A stretch of DNA of 64,000 nucleotides from Allochromatium palmeri (GTDB lineage: Bacteria > Pseudomonadota > Gammaproteobacteria > Chromatiales > Chromatiaceae). Below, one piece after another: positions 40,054 through 49,126 of the stretch. The position numbers were made by a program, and so were the translations under genes. The notes beneath the pieces were generated by a model. The model saw only the letters and a list, made by a program, of their open reading frames with translations, did not search any database and was not told the origin of the DNA. Every line of letters begins with the position of its first letter. Positions within the stretch are counted from its first letter, which is position 1. Location of the stretch: assembly GCF_009720725.1 (NCBI RefSeq), contig NZ_WNKT01000004.1, positions 85,602-149,601 of the forward strand, given 5' to 3'.

Positions 40054-40881
40054 TCAGTTCTGGTCGAGCTGGAGATAGTCCCAGAAGCGGCGTGCCAGAT
40101 CGACCTTCTCGGGCTGGACCTCGTCAGCAATGAAACGCTCTTGCTGGCGGTTGATATCGAGCACCCGCTTGGCGTCGGCCGCCAGATCCTCCTTACCGAG
40201 CGCGCGATAGGCATCGATCAGCACCTCCAGCGCATCGTCCACGGCGCTGGTGCGCTGATAGTGCTGGATGACATAGTTGGCGCGATTGGCCGCCGCCAGA
40301 TAGGCGCCGCGCTTCATGTAGTAGCGCGCGACATGGACCTCGTTCATGGCCAGGTTGCTGCGCAGATAGACCATGCGCTGGCGCGCGTCCTCGGCGTACT
40401 TGCTGTTCGGGAAGCGCTCGACCAGGATCGCGAAGTCCTTGAAGGCGTCGAGGGCTGACCCCGGATCGCGCTGCGAGGCATCGGTCGGGATGAAGCGGTC
40501 GAGAAAACCGACACTGCGGTTGTAGTTGACGATGCCCTTCAGATAATAGGCATAGTCGACATAGGGATTCTGGGGATAGAGCTTGATGAAGCGATCGGCA
40601 GCGGCGAGCGCGTCCTCGGGTTCCTCGGCGCGATAATACGCATAGGCGACATCCAGTTGCGCCTGCATGGCATAGCGTCCGAAGGGATAGCGGGCTTCGA
40701 GCTTCTGATAGAGTTCGATCGCGCGCTTGTAGGAACCGGCGTCGAGTTCAGAAGCCGCCTCGGAATAGAGCTTGGCGGCGCTCCAGCCCTCGGTTTCATC
40801 GATCTCCTTGCCGAAGATCCCGCATCCGGCGAGCGTCACGGTGAGCAGGAGCGCGGTCAATCGTGTTAACGTTCGTGGCAT
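40054..40881 (-). CDS. bamD: Outer membrane protein assembly factor BamD
   Basis: The 275-residue lipoprotein is the essential BamD component of the beta-barrel assembly machine. It has a signal peptide with lipobox LAGC (Cys20), and tetratricopeptide-like repeats of about 35 residues: KLYSEAASELDAGSYKRAIE, YPFGRYAMQAQLDVAYAYYR, FIKLYPQNPYVDYAYYLKGI and YYMKRGAYLAAANRANYVI. Length is slightly above E. coli BamD (245). It is divergent from rluD with 112 bases between the starts, a conserved arrangement in gammaproteobacteria, and convergent with glnB. Confidence 0.95.
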   Translation of the reverse strand: MPRTLTRLTALLLTVTLAGCGIFGKEIDETEGWSAAKLYSEAASELDAGSYKRAIELYQKLEARYPFGRYAMQAQLDVAYAYYRAEEPEDALAAADRFIKLYPQNPYVDYAYYLKGIVNYNRSVGFLDRFIPTDASQRDPGSALDAFKDFAILVERFPNSKYAEDARQRMVYLRSNLAMNEVHVARYYMKRGAYLAAANRANYVIQHYQRTSAVDDALEVLIDAYRALGKEDLAADAKRVLDINRQQERFIADEVQPEKVDLARRFWDYLQLDQN

Positions 40882-40993
40882 GTCGCATGAGTATCTGTTT
40901 CGAAACGCTGCCAGTATACCCGAAGCCTTGTCTTGGCGAATCTCTGACCACAGGTCTTCGCCGCGCGCCTTCGCCTAGCCGGACGTTCACTGA

Positions 40994-41974
40994 ATGAATC
41001 CCCAGCCCACCGAAACCATCCGGCGCTCGCTCCGGGTCGCGTCCGATCATGCCGGTGGCCGGCTCGATCGCGTGCTGGCCCAGTTGCTGCCTGAGTTCTC
41101 GCGCGGACGGCTCCAGCAATGGATCGAGGCCGGCCAGGTGCTGCTCGATGATCGGCCGTGCCGGGTGCGCGACAAGGTCTGGGGCGGCGAGTCGATCCGG
41201 ATCGAGGCCGAGCTGATCCGGGTCGATGCGCATCAGCCGCAGGCGATCGCGCTCGATCTGGTCTACGAAGACGCGCATCTGCTGGTGATCAACAAACCCG
41301 CCGGGCTGGTCGTGCATCCGGCGGCCGGCAACCCCGACGGCACGCTCCAGAACGCGCTGTTGCATCTGGCGCCCGAGCTGGCGACCCTGCCGCGCGCCGG
41401 GATCGTGCATCGGCTCGACAAGGACACCACCGGGCTGATGGTGGTCGCGCGCACGCTCCAGGCCCATTGTGCGCTGGTCGAGCAGCTCCAGCGACGGATC
41501 GTGCATCGCGAGTATCGCGCGCTGGTACTGGGCACCCTGGTCGCCGGTGGTCGGGTCGAGGCGCCCATCGGCCGTCATCCGACCCAGCGCGTCAAGATGG
41601 CGGTCGTGGGCAACGGGCGCGAAGCCATCACCCATTATCGCGTTCTGGAATCCTATCCGGGACATACGCTGCTGGCGGTCGAGCTGGAGACCGGACGCAC
41701 CCATCAGATTCGCGTGCACATGACCCATCTCCATCATCCGCTGGTCGGCGACACGACCTATGGCGCCCGGCCGCGACCGCCGCGCGGCTGTCGTCCCGAG
41801 CTGACGGCCGCGCTCCAGAGCTTTCCGCGTCAGGCGCTGCATGCCATCCGTCTGGGTCTCATCCATCCGGCGACCGGCGCTGAGATGCAGTGGGAGGTGC
41901 CGATGGCGCCCGATCTCGAAGCGCTATTGGATCTGTTTCGTCTGGAGGTGGCCGATGGAGCTGATCGAGCCTGA
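40994..41974 (+). CDS. rluD: 23S rRNA pseudouridine synthase RluD
   Basis: The 326-residue enzyme isomerises uridines 1911, 1915 and 1917 (E. coli numbering) in helix 69 of 23S rRNA. An N-terminal S4-type RNA-binding domain (GGRLDRVLAQLLPEFSRGRL, LQQWIEAGQVLLDD) precedes the catalytic domain with Asp142 in GIVHRLDKDTTGLMVVART. The conserved LETGRTHQIRVHM segment and VGDTTYG follow. Overlap of 20 bases with pgeF indicates translational coupling, as in E. coli where rluD and yfiH (pgeF) are also adjacent. Confidence 0.95.
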   Translation: MNPQPTETIRRSLRVASDHAGGRLDRVLAQLLPEFSRGRLQQWIEAGQVLLDDRPCRVRDKVWGGESIRIEAELIRVDAHQPQAIALDLVYEDAHLLVINKPAGLVVHPAAGNPDGTLQNALLHLAPELATLPRAGIVHRLDKDTTGLMVVARTLQAHCALVEQLQRRIVHREYRALVLGTLVAGGRVEAPIGRHPTQRVKMAVVGNGREAITHYRVLESYPGHTLLAVELETGRTHQIRVHMTHLHHPLVGDTTYGARPRPPRGCRPELTAALQSFPRQALHAIRLGLIHPATGAEMQWEVPMAPDLEALLDLFRLEVADGADRA

Positions 41975-42719
41975 CTGGCCGGCACCGGCGTCGGTTCGGG
42001 CGTGCGTGACCACCCGTCTCGGCGGTGTCAGTCAGGGCGCGTTCGCCAGCCTGAATCTGGGCGATCATGTCGGCGATGACCCTGAGCGGGTCGCGCGCAA
42101 CCGTGAAATCCTGTGTTCGCATCTGGGCCTGCCCGCCGCGCCGCTGTGGCTGCGTCAGGTGCATGGTCGCGATGTGGCGATGGCCGAATGCCCGACTGCA
42201 CCCATTCCCGAGGCCGATGCGGCGGTTGCGAGCACGCCGGGCGTGGTCTGCGCGGTCATGACCGCCGACTGTCTGCCGTTATTGCTCTGTGACGACCAGG
42301 GCACGCGCGTCTCGGCGGTCCATGCCGGCTGGCGCGGACTGGCCGGTGGCGTGCTGGAGAGCGCGGTGGCCGCCATGAGGGTTGCGCCCGAACGGCTGCT
42401 GGTCTGGATGGGACCGGCGATCGGACCCGACGCCTTCGAGGTCGGTCCCGAGGTGCGTGTGTCCTTCATCGCCGAGGATCCAGAGGCCGCGGCCGCGTTT
42501 CGCCCGAGTCCAAGCGCGGCTCAGGCCGAACACTGGCTGGCCGATTTATTCGAACTTGCCCGGCTCAGACTCGCGCGACTCGGCGTCGAGCGCGTCTATG
42601 GGGGAGGGGACTGCACCTTCTCTCAGCCGGGACGTTTCTTTTCCTACCGGCGCGACGGCACGACGGGCCGCCTGGCCAGCCTGATCTGGCTCGCGCCGAA
42701 CGACAGCGATGGGAGCTGA
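41955..42719 (+). CDS. pgeF: Peptidoglycan editing factor PgeF (YfiH/laccase-domain)
   Basis: The 254-residue protein belongs to the DUF152/YfiH family. In E. coli it removes mis-incorporated L-Ser from UDP-MurNAc peptides, and other members act as purine nucleosidase-type enzymes. Metal-site residues are His70 in RQVHGRDV, Cys106 in TADCLPLLL and His123 in HAGWRGLAGG. The C-terminal GGDCTFSQPGRFFSYRRDG motif is typical. The start is the ATG at 41955 inside rluD; an earlier in-frame ATG at 41841 would create a much longer overlap and has no family support. Confidence 0.94.
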   Translation: MELIEPDWPAPASVRACVTTRLGGVSQGAFASLNLGDHVGDDPERVARNREILCSHLGLPAAPLWLRQVHGRDVAMAECPTAPIPEADAAVASTPGVVCAVMTADCLPLLLCDDQGTRVSAVHAGWRGLAGGVLESAVAAMRVAPERLLVWMGPAIGPDAFEVGPEVRVSFIAEDPEAAAAFRPSPSAAQAEHWLADLFELARLRLARLGVERVYGGGDCTFSQPGRFFSYRRDGTTGRLASLIWLAPNDSDGS

Positions 42720-42724
42720 AGACC

Positions 42725-43258
42725 GTGACGGACACTCTGTCTGACTGGAACCTCTTGACCCTGGTCGGTGCCGACCGGCCGGGGATCGTCTCGCGCGTCA
42801 CGCGCGTGCTCTATGGACTCGGCTGCAATCTGGGCGAAGCCTCGATGATCCGGCTCGGCGGCAACTTCACCATCATGCTGATGGTCAGTGGTGCGCGCCC
42901 GGATGCCGAGATCCTGGATGCCCTGGCCCCGGTGGCCGGGGAACTGGGTCTGCGTCTGCATCTCGATCCGCTGAGCGGCGGGCTGCATCAGCATCTGCTG
43001 CCCAACATTCAGGTGCGGGTCGCGGGCGCTGATCGTGCCGGGATCGTCGCTGATGTGACCGAGATCCTGGCCGGGCAGGGGTTCAACATCCTGGAGCTGG
43101 AATCTGACGTGGCCGGTGAGCGTGAACGCCCGGTCTACATCATGAATATCCAGGGCTACAGCGATCAGACCATCGAGACGCTGTCCGGGGCGCTTGCGCC
43201 CTTGACCGAGCGCGGTGTCTCGGTCGATGTCTCTCCGGTCGACGTGCTGATCGGTTGA
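42725..43258 (+). CDS. gcvR: ACT-domain protein related to GcvR
   Basis: The 177-residue protein contains two ACT domains (about residues 8-85 and 96-172), the GcvR architecture: LLTLVGADRPGIVSRVTRVL in the first and VRVAGADRAGIVADVTEILA in the second. In E. coli GcvR represses the glycine cleavage genes by binding GcvA in response to glycine; here the regulated genes are not visible, so the role is by family only. The start is GTG, six bases after pgeF, and the deformylase gene follows after four bases. The tight spacing indicates one operon from rluD through the deformylase gene. Confidence 0.82.
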   Translation: MTDTLSDWNLLTLVGADRPGIVSRVTRVLYGLGCNLGEASMIRLGGNFTIMLMVSGARPDAEILDALAPVAGELGLRLHLDPLSGGLHQHLLPNIQVRVAGADRAGIVADVTEILAGQGFNILELESDVAGERERPVYIMNIQGYSDQTIETLSGALAPLTERGVSVDVSPVDVLIG

Positions 43259-43261
43259 GTC

Positions 43262-43762
43262 ATGGCGATCCTCGATATCCTCAAGCTGCCCGATCCGCGT
43301 CTCAAGCAGGTCTCGGAATCCGTTGCGTCCTTCGATCAGGTGTTGCGCGACTTCATCGCCGATCTGGAAGAGACCCGTCTGGCCGGCCCGTCGGCCGTCG
43401 GCATCGCCGCGCCCCAGGTCGCGCACTTCCAGCGCATCGTCATCCTTGATCTTTCGGGACGGCCCAAGACGCCCAATCATGGTCATCTGGTGCTCATCAA
43501 TCCCGAGATCACCCATTGGAAAGGCTTCGCCATGGGCCGCGAGGGCTGTCTCTCGGTTCCGGACTACACCGGCAACGTCATCCGCGCCACCCAAATCCGG
43601 CTCAAGGCCCAGGACGCCGACGGCGTCGAGCACCAGTATGAAATGGAAGGATTCGAGGCGCGCGCGGTCCAACATGAACTCGATCATCTCGACGGCCTGC
43701 TGTTCGTCGACCGCGTGGTCAGCCGCCGCACCGATCTCCATCGGCGCAAGGTTTATAAATAG
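43262..43762 (+). CDS. def: Peptide deformylase
   Basis: The 166-residue metalloenzyme removes the N-formyl group from new proteins. Motif 2 is EGCLSVP with metal-ligand Cys96 and motif 3 is QHELDHLDG with His138, Glu139 and His142, all intact. Motif 1 reads AVGIAAPQ (residues 45-52) where GVGLAAPQ is usual, so the first glycine is replaced by Ala and the Leu by Ile. The usual def-fmt neighbourhood (fmt, rsmB) is missing here, so this may be a second deformylase paralogue next to the GcvR-like gene. Activity should still be possible. Confidence 0.9.
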   Translation: MAILDILKLPDPRLKQVSESVASFDQVLRDFIADLEETRLAGPSAVGIAAPQVAHFQRIVILDLSGRPKTPNHGHLVLINPEITHWKGFAMGREGCLSVPDYTGNVIRATQIRLKAQDADGVEHQYEMEGFEARAVQHELDHLDGLLFVDRVVSRRTDLHRRKVYK

Positions 43763-43801
43763 TCCGGTCGAACCGGCGATTCATTTACAGAGCATGGTTC
43801 A

Positions 43802-45907
43802 ATGAAACAGCGCCTCTTTCGGTTTCCACTCCTGCTCGTCGCCCTCCTGATCGCGGCGACGACGACCCTGGCGGCGCCGTCTTCGGTGCCCCTGTCGGAA
43901 CTCTTCCCCAGCCCGACCCAGACCAAGGCCGCCATCGTCATCAACAAGGTGCTGGAGCGGTATCACTATCGCAAGGTCGCGCTCGATCGCGACTTCGCCG
44001 CCTCGGTGCTCGATCGCTATCTCAAGGCGCTCGATCCGAACCGCACCTTCTTCCTCGCGCGCGACGTGGAGCGGTTCCAGAACGGAGCACGTCAGCTCGA
44101 CGAGAGTCTGCGCCGGGGTGAGCTGGACATTTCTTTCGATATCTTCCGCGTCTACCGGGCACGGGTCGACGAGCGCGTCGCCTATGCGCTCAAGCAGCTC
44201 GATGGCCGCTTCGAATTCGACACCGCTGAAACCTTCACCTTCGAGTCCGACGAGACGCCCTGGGCGCGTAGCACGGCTGAACTCGACGAGCGCTGGCGCA
44301 AACGCATCAAGCACGATTACCTGTCGCTGCGGCTGGCCGACAAGTCTGATGAGGAGGTGCGCGATCGGTTGCGCAAGCGCTATGAAGGCTTGGCCCGGCG
44401 CATCCATCAGTTCAAGCGGGACGATGTGTTCCAAGCGTTCATGAACGCCTACACCGAGACCCTCGAGCCGCATACCAGCTATATGTCGCCGAGTACCTCG
44501 GAGAATTTCGACATCAGCATGAAGCTCTCGCTGGAGGGGATCGGCGCCGTACTGCGCTCGGACAATGAGTACACCGTCGTGCAGAGCACGGTCCCCGGCG
44601 GTCCGGCGCGCGAGTCCGGCCAGATCCATGCCGGCGATCACATCCTCGGCGTGGCCCAGGGACTCGATGGCTCCATGGAGGACGTCGTCGGCTGGCGTCT
44701 GGAAGATGTCGTCGACAAGATCCGCGGTCCCAAAGGCTCGGTGGTGCGCTTGCAGATCCAGCCCAAGGCCACAGGGTCGTCCAAGCCGGTGCGCGAGGTC
44801 GCCCTGGTGCGCAATGAGATCAAGCTCGAAGATCAGGCCGCCAAGAGCTATGTGGTCGAGGATCTCGACAATGCCCCTGGACTCAAGGTCGGGGTGATCG
44901 AGATCCCGGCCTTCTATCGCGATTTCGAAGCCGAGGGTAGTGGAACGGCTGACTTCCGCAGCACCACGCGCGATGTGCGCCGTCTCATCAATGATCTGGT
45001 GATGCGCGGTATCGACGGCCTGCTCATCGATCTGCGTTCCAACGGCGGCGGCTCGCTGGCCGAGGCGACTTCGCTGACCGGACTCTTCATCGACGTCGGT
45101 CCCGTGGTGCAGGTCAAGGACGCCTTCGGCAAGGTCGAGATCGAGGCCGATCGCGATCCGGGTGTGGCCTACACCGGACCGCTGGCGGTCCTGGTCGACC
45201 GCGAGAGCGCCTCGGCGTCCGAGATCTTCGCCGCCGCCATCCAGGACTATGGACGCGGACTGATCATCGGCGAGCCGACCTTCGGCAAGGGCACGGTGCA
45301 GACGCTCATCGATCTCAATCGCTATGTACCGGGCGAGAAGAGCGATCTGGGGCGGCTGCGTCTGACCATGGCCGAGTTCTTCCGTATCAGCGGCGGCAGC
45401 ACCCAGCTGCGCGGCGTGGAGCCGGACATCCGATTCCCCAGCGCCGACTACATCAGCGAGCATGGCGAGCGTTCGCTCGACAATGCCTTGCCCTGGACCC
45501 AGATCGACCCGGCAGGCTTCAAGAAGGTCGGCGAGATGCATTTCGAGACGCTCGCGCGCCGCTCTGCCGAGCGTGTGAGCAAGGATGAAGGCTTCAAGAT
45601 GCTCACCGAGCGCAGTCGCCTGGTACGCGAGGTCGAGGAGCAGAAACAGGTCTCGCTGCGTGAATCCGAGCGACGCGCCGAGGATGAGCAGCGCAATCAG
45701 CGCTTCAAGGCCGATCAGGAGCAATTCCTGCGCGCGCGCGGGCTGACTCCGATCGATGAGGACGCCGATCAGGTCGACGAGGAGGCGCTGGAGAAGCAGC
45801 GCGAGGTCATCGCGCGTATCGAGGCCGAGGAGGCCGCGCGCATCCTGGCCGATGGCATTCTGATGCAGCGTGGCAACAACGGGCCACGCGCGGTGATGAG
45901 GGATTGA
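43802..45907 (+). CDS. prc: Tail-specific carboxy-terminal protease
   Basis: The 701-residue periplasmic protease trims C-termini, including that of PBP3, and helps regulate cell-wall hydrolases with NlpI-like partners. A signal peptide (basic MKQRLFRF then LLLVALLIAATTTLAA) precedes an N-terminal helical domain, then a PDZ domain (ISMKLSLEGIGAVLRSDNEY and VVQSTVPGGPARESGQIHAG). The S41 catalytic segment LIDLRSNGGGSLAEATSLTG precedes the nucleophilic region VLVDRESASASEIFAAAIQDYG. The length matches Prc (about 680) rather than shorter CtpA. The C-terminal region (EEQKQVSLRESERRAEDE) is highly charged. Its stop codon overlaps the region where gshA starts. Confidence 0.94.
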   Translation: MKQRLFRFPLLLVALLIAATTTLAAPSSVPLSELFPSPTQTKAAIVINKVLERYHYRKVALDRDFAASVLDRYLKALDPNRTFFLARDVERFQNGARQLDESLRRGELDISFDIFRVYRARVDERVAYALKQLDGRFEFDTAETFTFESDETPWARSTAELDERWRKRIKHDYLSLRLADKSDEEVRDRLRKRYEGLARRIHQFKRDDVFQAFMNAYTETLEPHTSYMSPSTSENFDISMKLSLEGIGAVLRSDNEYTVVQSTVPGGPARESGQIHAGDHILGVAQGLDGSMEDVVGWRLEDVVDKIRGPKGSVVRLQIQPKATGSSKPVREVALVRNEIKLEDQAAKSYVVEDLDNAPGLKVGVIEIPAFYRDFEAEGSGTADFRSTTRDVRRLINDLVMRGIDGLLIDLRSNGGGSLAEATSLTGLFIDVGPVVQVKDAFGKVEIEADRDPGVAYTGPLAVLVDRESASASEIFAAAIQDYGRGLIIGEPTFGKGTVQTLIDLNRYVPGEKSDLGRLRLTMAEFFRISGGSTQLRGVEPDIRFPSADYISEHGERSLDNALPWTQIDPAGFKKVGEMHFETLARRSAERVSKDEGFKMLTERSRLVREVEEQKQVSLRESERRAEDEQRNQRFKADQEQFLRARGLTPIDEDADQVDEEALEKQREVIARIEAEEAARILADGILMQRGNNGPRAVMRD

Positions 45908-45909
45908 GT

Positions 45910-47514
45910 TTGAGCGCGACGGTGATGGATCTGGAGCCGGCACTTAGCCGGCTCCATCAGGCGGGTGCGAGCGCGGCCCTGGGCGACAACCGGATCGGCT
46001 TGGAAAAGGAAAGTCTGCGTGTGACGCCGGATGGACGGTTGGCGCAAACGTCGCATCCGGCCGCGCTCGGCTCGGCGCTCACACATCCGCATATCACGAC
46101 CGACTTTTCCGAAGCTCTGATCGAACTGGTCACACCGGCGTTGACCGATCCGCGTGCCGTGCTCAATGTCCTGCGCGACATCCATGTCATCGTCAACCGT
46201 CATCTTGGTGATGAACGGCTCTGGGCCACCAGCATGCCCTGTGTGATCGAGCGCGGCTCTGAGATTCCGCTCGCCCGCTATGGACGCTCCAATGCGGCGA
46301 CCATGAAGACGGTCTACCGGCGCGGACTCGGCAACCGCTATGGACGGGTGATGCAGATGATCGCCGGAGTGCACTTCAACTTCTCCTTCGCCGACGCCTT
46401 CTGGACGCTGTATCAGGCCGAGCACGACGCGCGGGCCGATCCGACGTTTTTTCGCTCTGAAGCGCAGATGGGGATGATCCGCAATCTGCAACGTCTCGGT
46501 TGGCTGGTACCCTATTTGTTCGGCGCCTCACCGGCGGTTTGCGATAGTTTCGTTCAGGGGCATGAGGCTGATCTGGAACGCTTCGATGCCTGCACGCTCT
46601 ATGATCCCTATGCCACCTCATTGCGCATGGGCGACATCGGCTATCAGAACAAGCAGGAAGAGGGCACGGGCATGAAGGCCTGTTATGACAGCCTGGATGC
46701 CTATGTGCGCAGTCTGACCTGGGCCATCGAGACACCCTGCCCGCGCTACGAAACCATCGGGGTCAAGGTCGGTGATCGCTACGAGCAGCTCAACGACCGG
46801 GTGCTCCAGATCGAGAACGAGTACTACAGCACGGTGCGTCCCAAACAGATCACCGACTGGCTGGAGAAGCCAAGTCAGGCGCTGCGTCGGCGCGGCATTC
46901 GCTATGTCGAACTGCGCTCGCTCGACGTCAATCTGTTCGAACCGCTCGGCGTGGGTCTGGAGCAACTGGAGTTCCTGGAGACGCTGATGCTGTACGCGCT
47001 GCTCCAGGACAGCCCGCGCATCGCCCCGCGCGAGCGACGCGACATCGACGAAAATCAGGTGCGGGTCGCCCATCGCGGACGCGAGCCTGGGCTACGTCTG
47101 GCGCGTGATCGGCGCGAGATCGAGTTGCGCGTCTGGGCGCATGAGATCCTCGACGGTATGCTCGGGGTCGCGGAACTGCTCGACGGCGGCGCGGATGGGC
47201 CGCACGTCGCGAGCCTGAAACGCCAGCGCGAGAAGATCGATCACCCGGACCTGACCCCCTCGGCGCGGATGCTGGCCGAGATGCGCGATCAGGGCGAAGG
47301 CTTCTTTGCCCTGGCCTGGCGCTGGTCCGAGACGCATCAGCAGGCGTTCAAGGACGCCCGGCTCGACCCCGAGCAGAACGCGCTCTTCGAACGGCTGGCC
47401 GCCGAGTCGATTGCGCGTCAGCACGAAATCGAGGCATCGGATGAGGTGGATTTCGACACCTTCCTGAGCGACTATTTCGCCGGTCGCGTTCCATCCCAGG
47501 CGTCGATGCACTGA
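45910..47514 (+). CDS. gshA: Glutamate-cysteine ligase
   Basis: The enzyme of about 534 residues makes gamma-glutamylcysteine, the first step of glutathione synthesis. It is of the type seen in gammaproteobacteria: GDNRIGLEKESLRV near the N-terminus, ITTDFSEALIELVTPA, the MQMIAGVHFNFSF strand and RYVELRSLDVNLFEPLGVGL near residue 340. The start is ambiguous: TTG at 45910 lies six bases after a GAGGGA Shine-Dalgarno in prc, TTG at 45904 is adjacent, and an ATG at 45925 lacks a ribosome site. All give nearly the same protein. It is tightly linked to prc, with the start just past the prc stop. Confidence 0.93.
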   Translation: MSATVMDLEPALSRLHQAGASAALGDNRIGLEKESLRVTPDGRLAQTSHPAALGSALTHPHITTDFSEALIELVTPALTDPRAVLNVLRDIHVIVNRHLGDERLWATSMPCVIERGSEIPLARYGRSNAATMKTVYRRGLGNRYGRVMQMIAGVHFNFSFADAFWTLYQAEHDARADPTFFRSEAQMGMIRNLQRLGWLVPYLFGASPAVCDSFVQGHEADLERFDACTLYDPYATSLRMGDIGYQNKQEEGTGMKACYDSLDAYVRSLTWAIETPCPRYETIGVKVGDRYEQLNDRVLQIENEYYSTVRPKQITDWLEKPSQALRRRGIRYVELRSLDVNLFEPLGVGLEQLEFLETLMLYALLQDSPRIAPRERRDIDENQVRVAHRGREPGLRLARDRREIELRVWAHEILDGMLGVAELLDGGADGPHVASLKRQREKIDHPDLTPSARMLAEMRDQGEGFFALAWRWSETHQQAFKDARLDPEQNALFERLAAESIARQHEIEASDEVDFDTFLSDYFAGRVPSQASMH

Positions 47515-47572
47515 ACGTCCGCGCACGCCCTTTGTTATCATTCGCGCCCTGTTCTCCCGCCGGATTTAGCCC

Positions 47573-49093
47573 ATGCCTGAAGATGCTGTACAGGCTGCCG
47601 ATGCGGCCTCGACACGAACCGTTGCAGCCGTCGATCTCGGTTCCAACAGTTTTCACATGGTCGTCGCCCGTATCGACGCGGGACACGTCCAGATCACCGA
47701 CCGTCTCAAAGAGATGGTGCGTCTCGGTGAGGGCCTGACCGAAGAGCACACCATCACGCCCGAGGTCGCCGAGCGCGCGCTCGCCTGTCTGGAGCGCTTC
47801 GGCCAGCGTCTGCGCGATTTTGCGCCCGAGGATGTGCGCGCTGTCGGCACCAACACGCTGCGCCAGCTCGATCCGGGCGCCGATTTCATCGACCGCGCCG
47901 AGTCCGCGCTCGGTCAGTCCATCGACGTCATCGCCGGGCGCGAGGAAGCGCGTCTGATCTATCTGGGCGTGGCCTATGGGTTGGCCGCCGGAGGCGAGCG
48001 GCGGCTGGTGGTCGACATCGGCGGCGGCAGCACCGAGATGATCATCGGACGCGCCTTCTCGCCGCGTCTGCGCGAGAGCCTGCACATGGGCTGTGTGAGC
48101 ATGACGCGCCGTCACTTTGCCGATGGGCGGATCACGGCCAAGGCCATGCAGCGCGCCGAGCTGTCCGGCGCGCTCGAAGTCCGGCCGGTGCGCGAGCTGT
48201 TCCGGCGCGCACGCTGGGAGCGGGCCGTGGGCAGCTCGGGGACGATCCGCGCCATCGCCGCGGTGGTCCAGGCCGAGGGCTGGTGCGAGGATGGCATCTC
48301 GGCCGAGTCGCTGGTGCGGTTGCGCGAGGCGCTGCTCAAGGCCGGCAAGGTCTCAGCACTTGATCTCAAGGGCCTGAGTGACGAGCGCCGTCCGGTGTTC
48401 GCCGGTGGCGTGGCCGTGCTGCGCTCGGTGTTCGATTCGCTCGGCATCGCACACATGCAGGTCTCGGACTATGCCCTGCGCGAGGGCGTGCTCTACGAGA
48501 TGATGGGTCGCCATCAGCAGGGCGACGTGCGCGAGCGGACCGTCGTCACGCTCTGCCGTCAGTTCCACGTCGATCAGGAGCATGGCCGTCGTGTCGAAGC
48601 GACGGCGCTGGGCCTCTACCGTCAGTTGGTCACCTCCTGGTCGCTCGATGATTTCGACTATCCGCGTCTGCTCGCCTGGGCGGCGCGGTTGCACGAGATC
48701 GGCGTCATGATCGCCCACAGTCAGTATCAAAAGCACGGCGCCTATCTGCTGCGCAATGCCGATTTGCCCGGCTTCACGCGCCAGGAACAGACGCTGCTCG
48801 CCGCGCTGGTGCTCGGACACAGACGCAAGTTTCCGGTCCAGGAGTTCGCACCGTTACCCAAGGCCGTGCAGCAGGCCGCGCAGCGCCTCTGTGTGATGCT
48901 GCGTCTCGCGGTGCTGCTGCACCGTGGCCGTTCGGTCGACAGCAAACCGAATCCAACGCTTCAGGTCGAGGGCGAGAACCTGACCCTGAGCTTCCCGGAC
49001 GACTGGCTCAGCACCCATCCGTTGACGCAATTGGAGTTGGAGCAGGAGGCCGAGCGCCTGGCGGTGGCTGGCCTTCAGTTGAGCTTTGGCTGA
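47573..49093 (+). CDS. ppx: Exopolyphosphatase Ppx/GppA family
   Basis: The 506-residue protein is a Ppx/GppA phosphatase that hydrolyses inorganic polyphosphate or pppGpp. The ASKHA-fold phosphate-binding loops are AAVDLGSNSFHMVVA at the N-terminus and LVVDIGGGSTEMII at about residue 143, with AVGTNTLRQL between. A C-terminal HD-like helical domain (LHEIGVMIAHSQYQKHGAYL) is present, as in Ppx and GppA of E. coli (about 500 residues). The choice between the two activities is not possible from sequence alone; no ppk gene is adjacent. A short hairpin follows its stop. Confidence 0.92.
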   Translation: MPEDAVQAADAASTRTVAAVDLGSNSFHMVVARIDAGHVQITDRLKEMVRLGEGLTEEHTITPEVAERALACLERFGQRLRDFAPEDVRAVGTNTLRQLDPGADFIDRAESALGQSIDVIAGREEARLIYLGVAYGLAAGGERRLVVDIGGGSTEMIIGRAFSPRLRESLHMGCVSMTRRHFADGRITAKAMQRAELSGALEVRPVRELFRRARWERAVGSSGTIRAIAAVVQAEGWCEDGISAESLVRLREALLKAGKVSALDLKGLSDERRPVFAGGVAVLRSVFDSLGIAHMQVSDYALREGVLYEMMGRHQQGDVRERTVVTLCRQFHVDQEHGRRVEATALGLYRQLVTSWSLDDFDYPRLLAWAARLHEIGVMIAHSQYQKHGAYLLRNADLPGFTRQEQTLLAALVLGHRRKFPVQEFAPLPKAVQQAAQRLCVMLRLAVLLHRGRSVDSKPNPTLQVEGENLTLSFPDDWLSTHPLTQLELEQEAERLAVAGLQLSFG

Positions 49094-49095
49094 TG

Positions 49096-49113
49096 ACGGC
49101 CTTGAATGGCCGT
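49096..49113. terminator. Short hairpin between convergent ppx and cyclase genes
   Basis: A six-base-pair stem (ACGGCC with GGCCGT) around a six-base loop lies three bases after the ppx stop and 13 bases from the stop of the convergent PAS-GGDEF gene. There is no real T-run, so it may be a weak terminator or just a stable transcript end. Confidence 0.35.
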
Positions 49114-49126
49114 TATCCAGGCACTG

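Noticed and set aside
43799..45943. Open frame of 714 codons on the minus strand opposite prc
   Set aside because: Antisense shadow of prc; the plus-strand frame shows signal peptide, PDZ and protease motifs.
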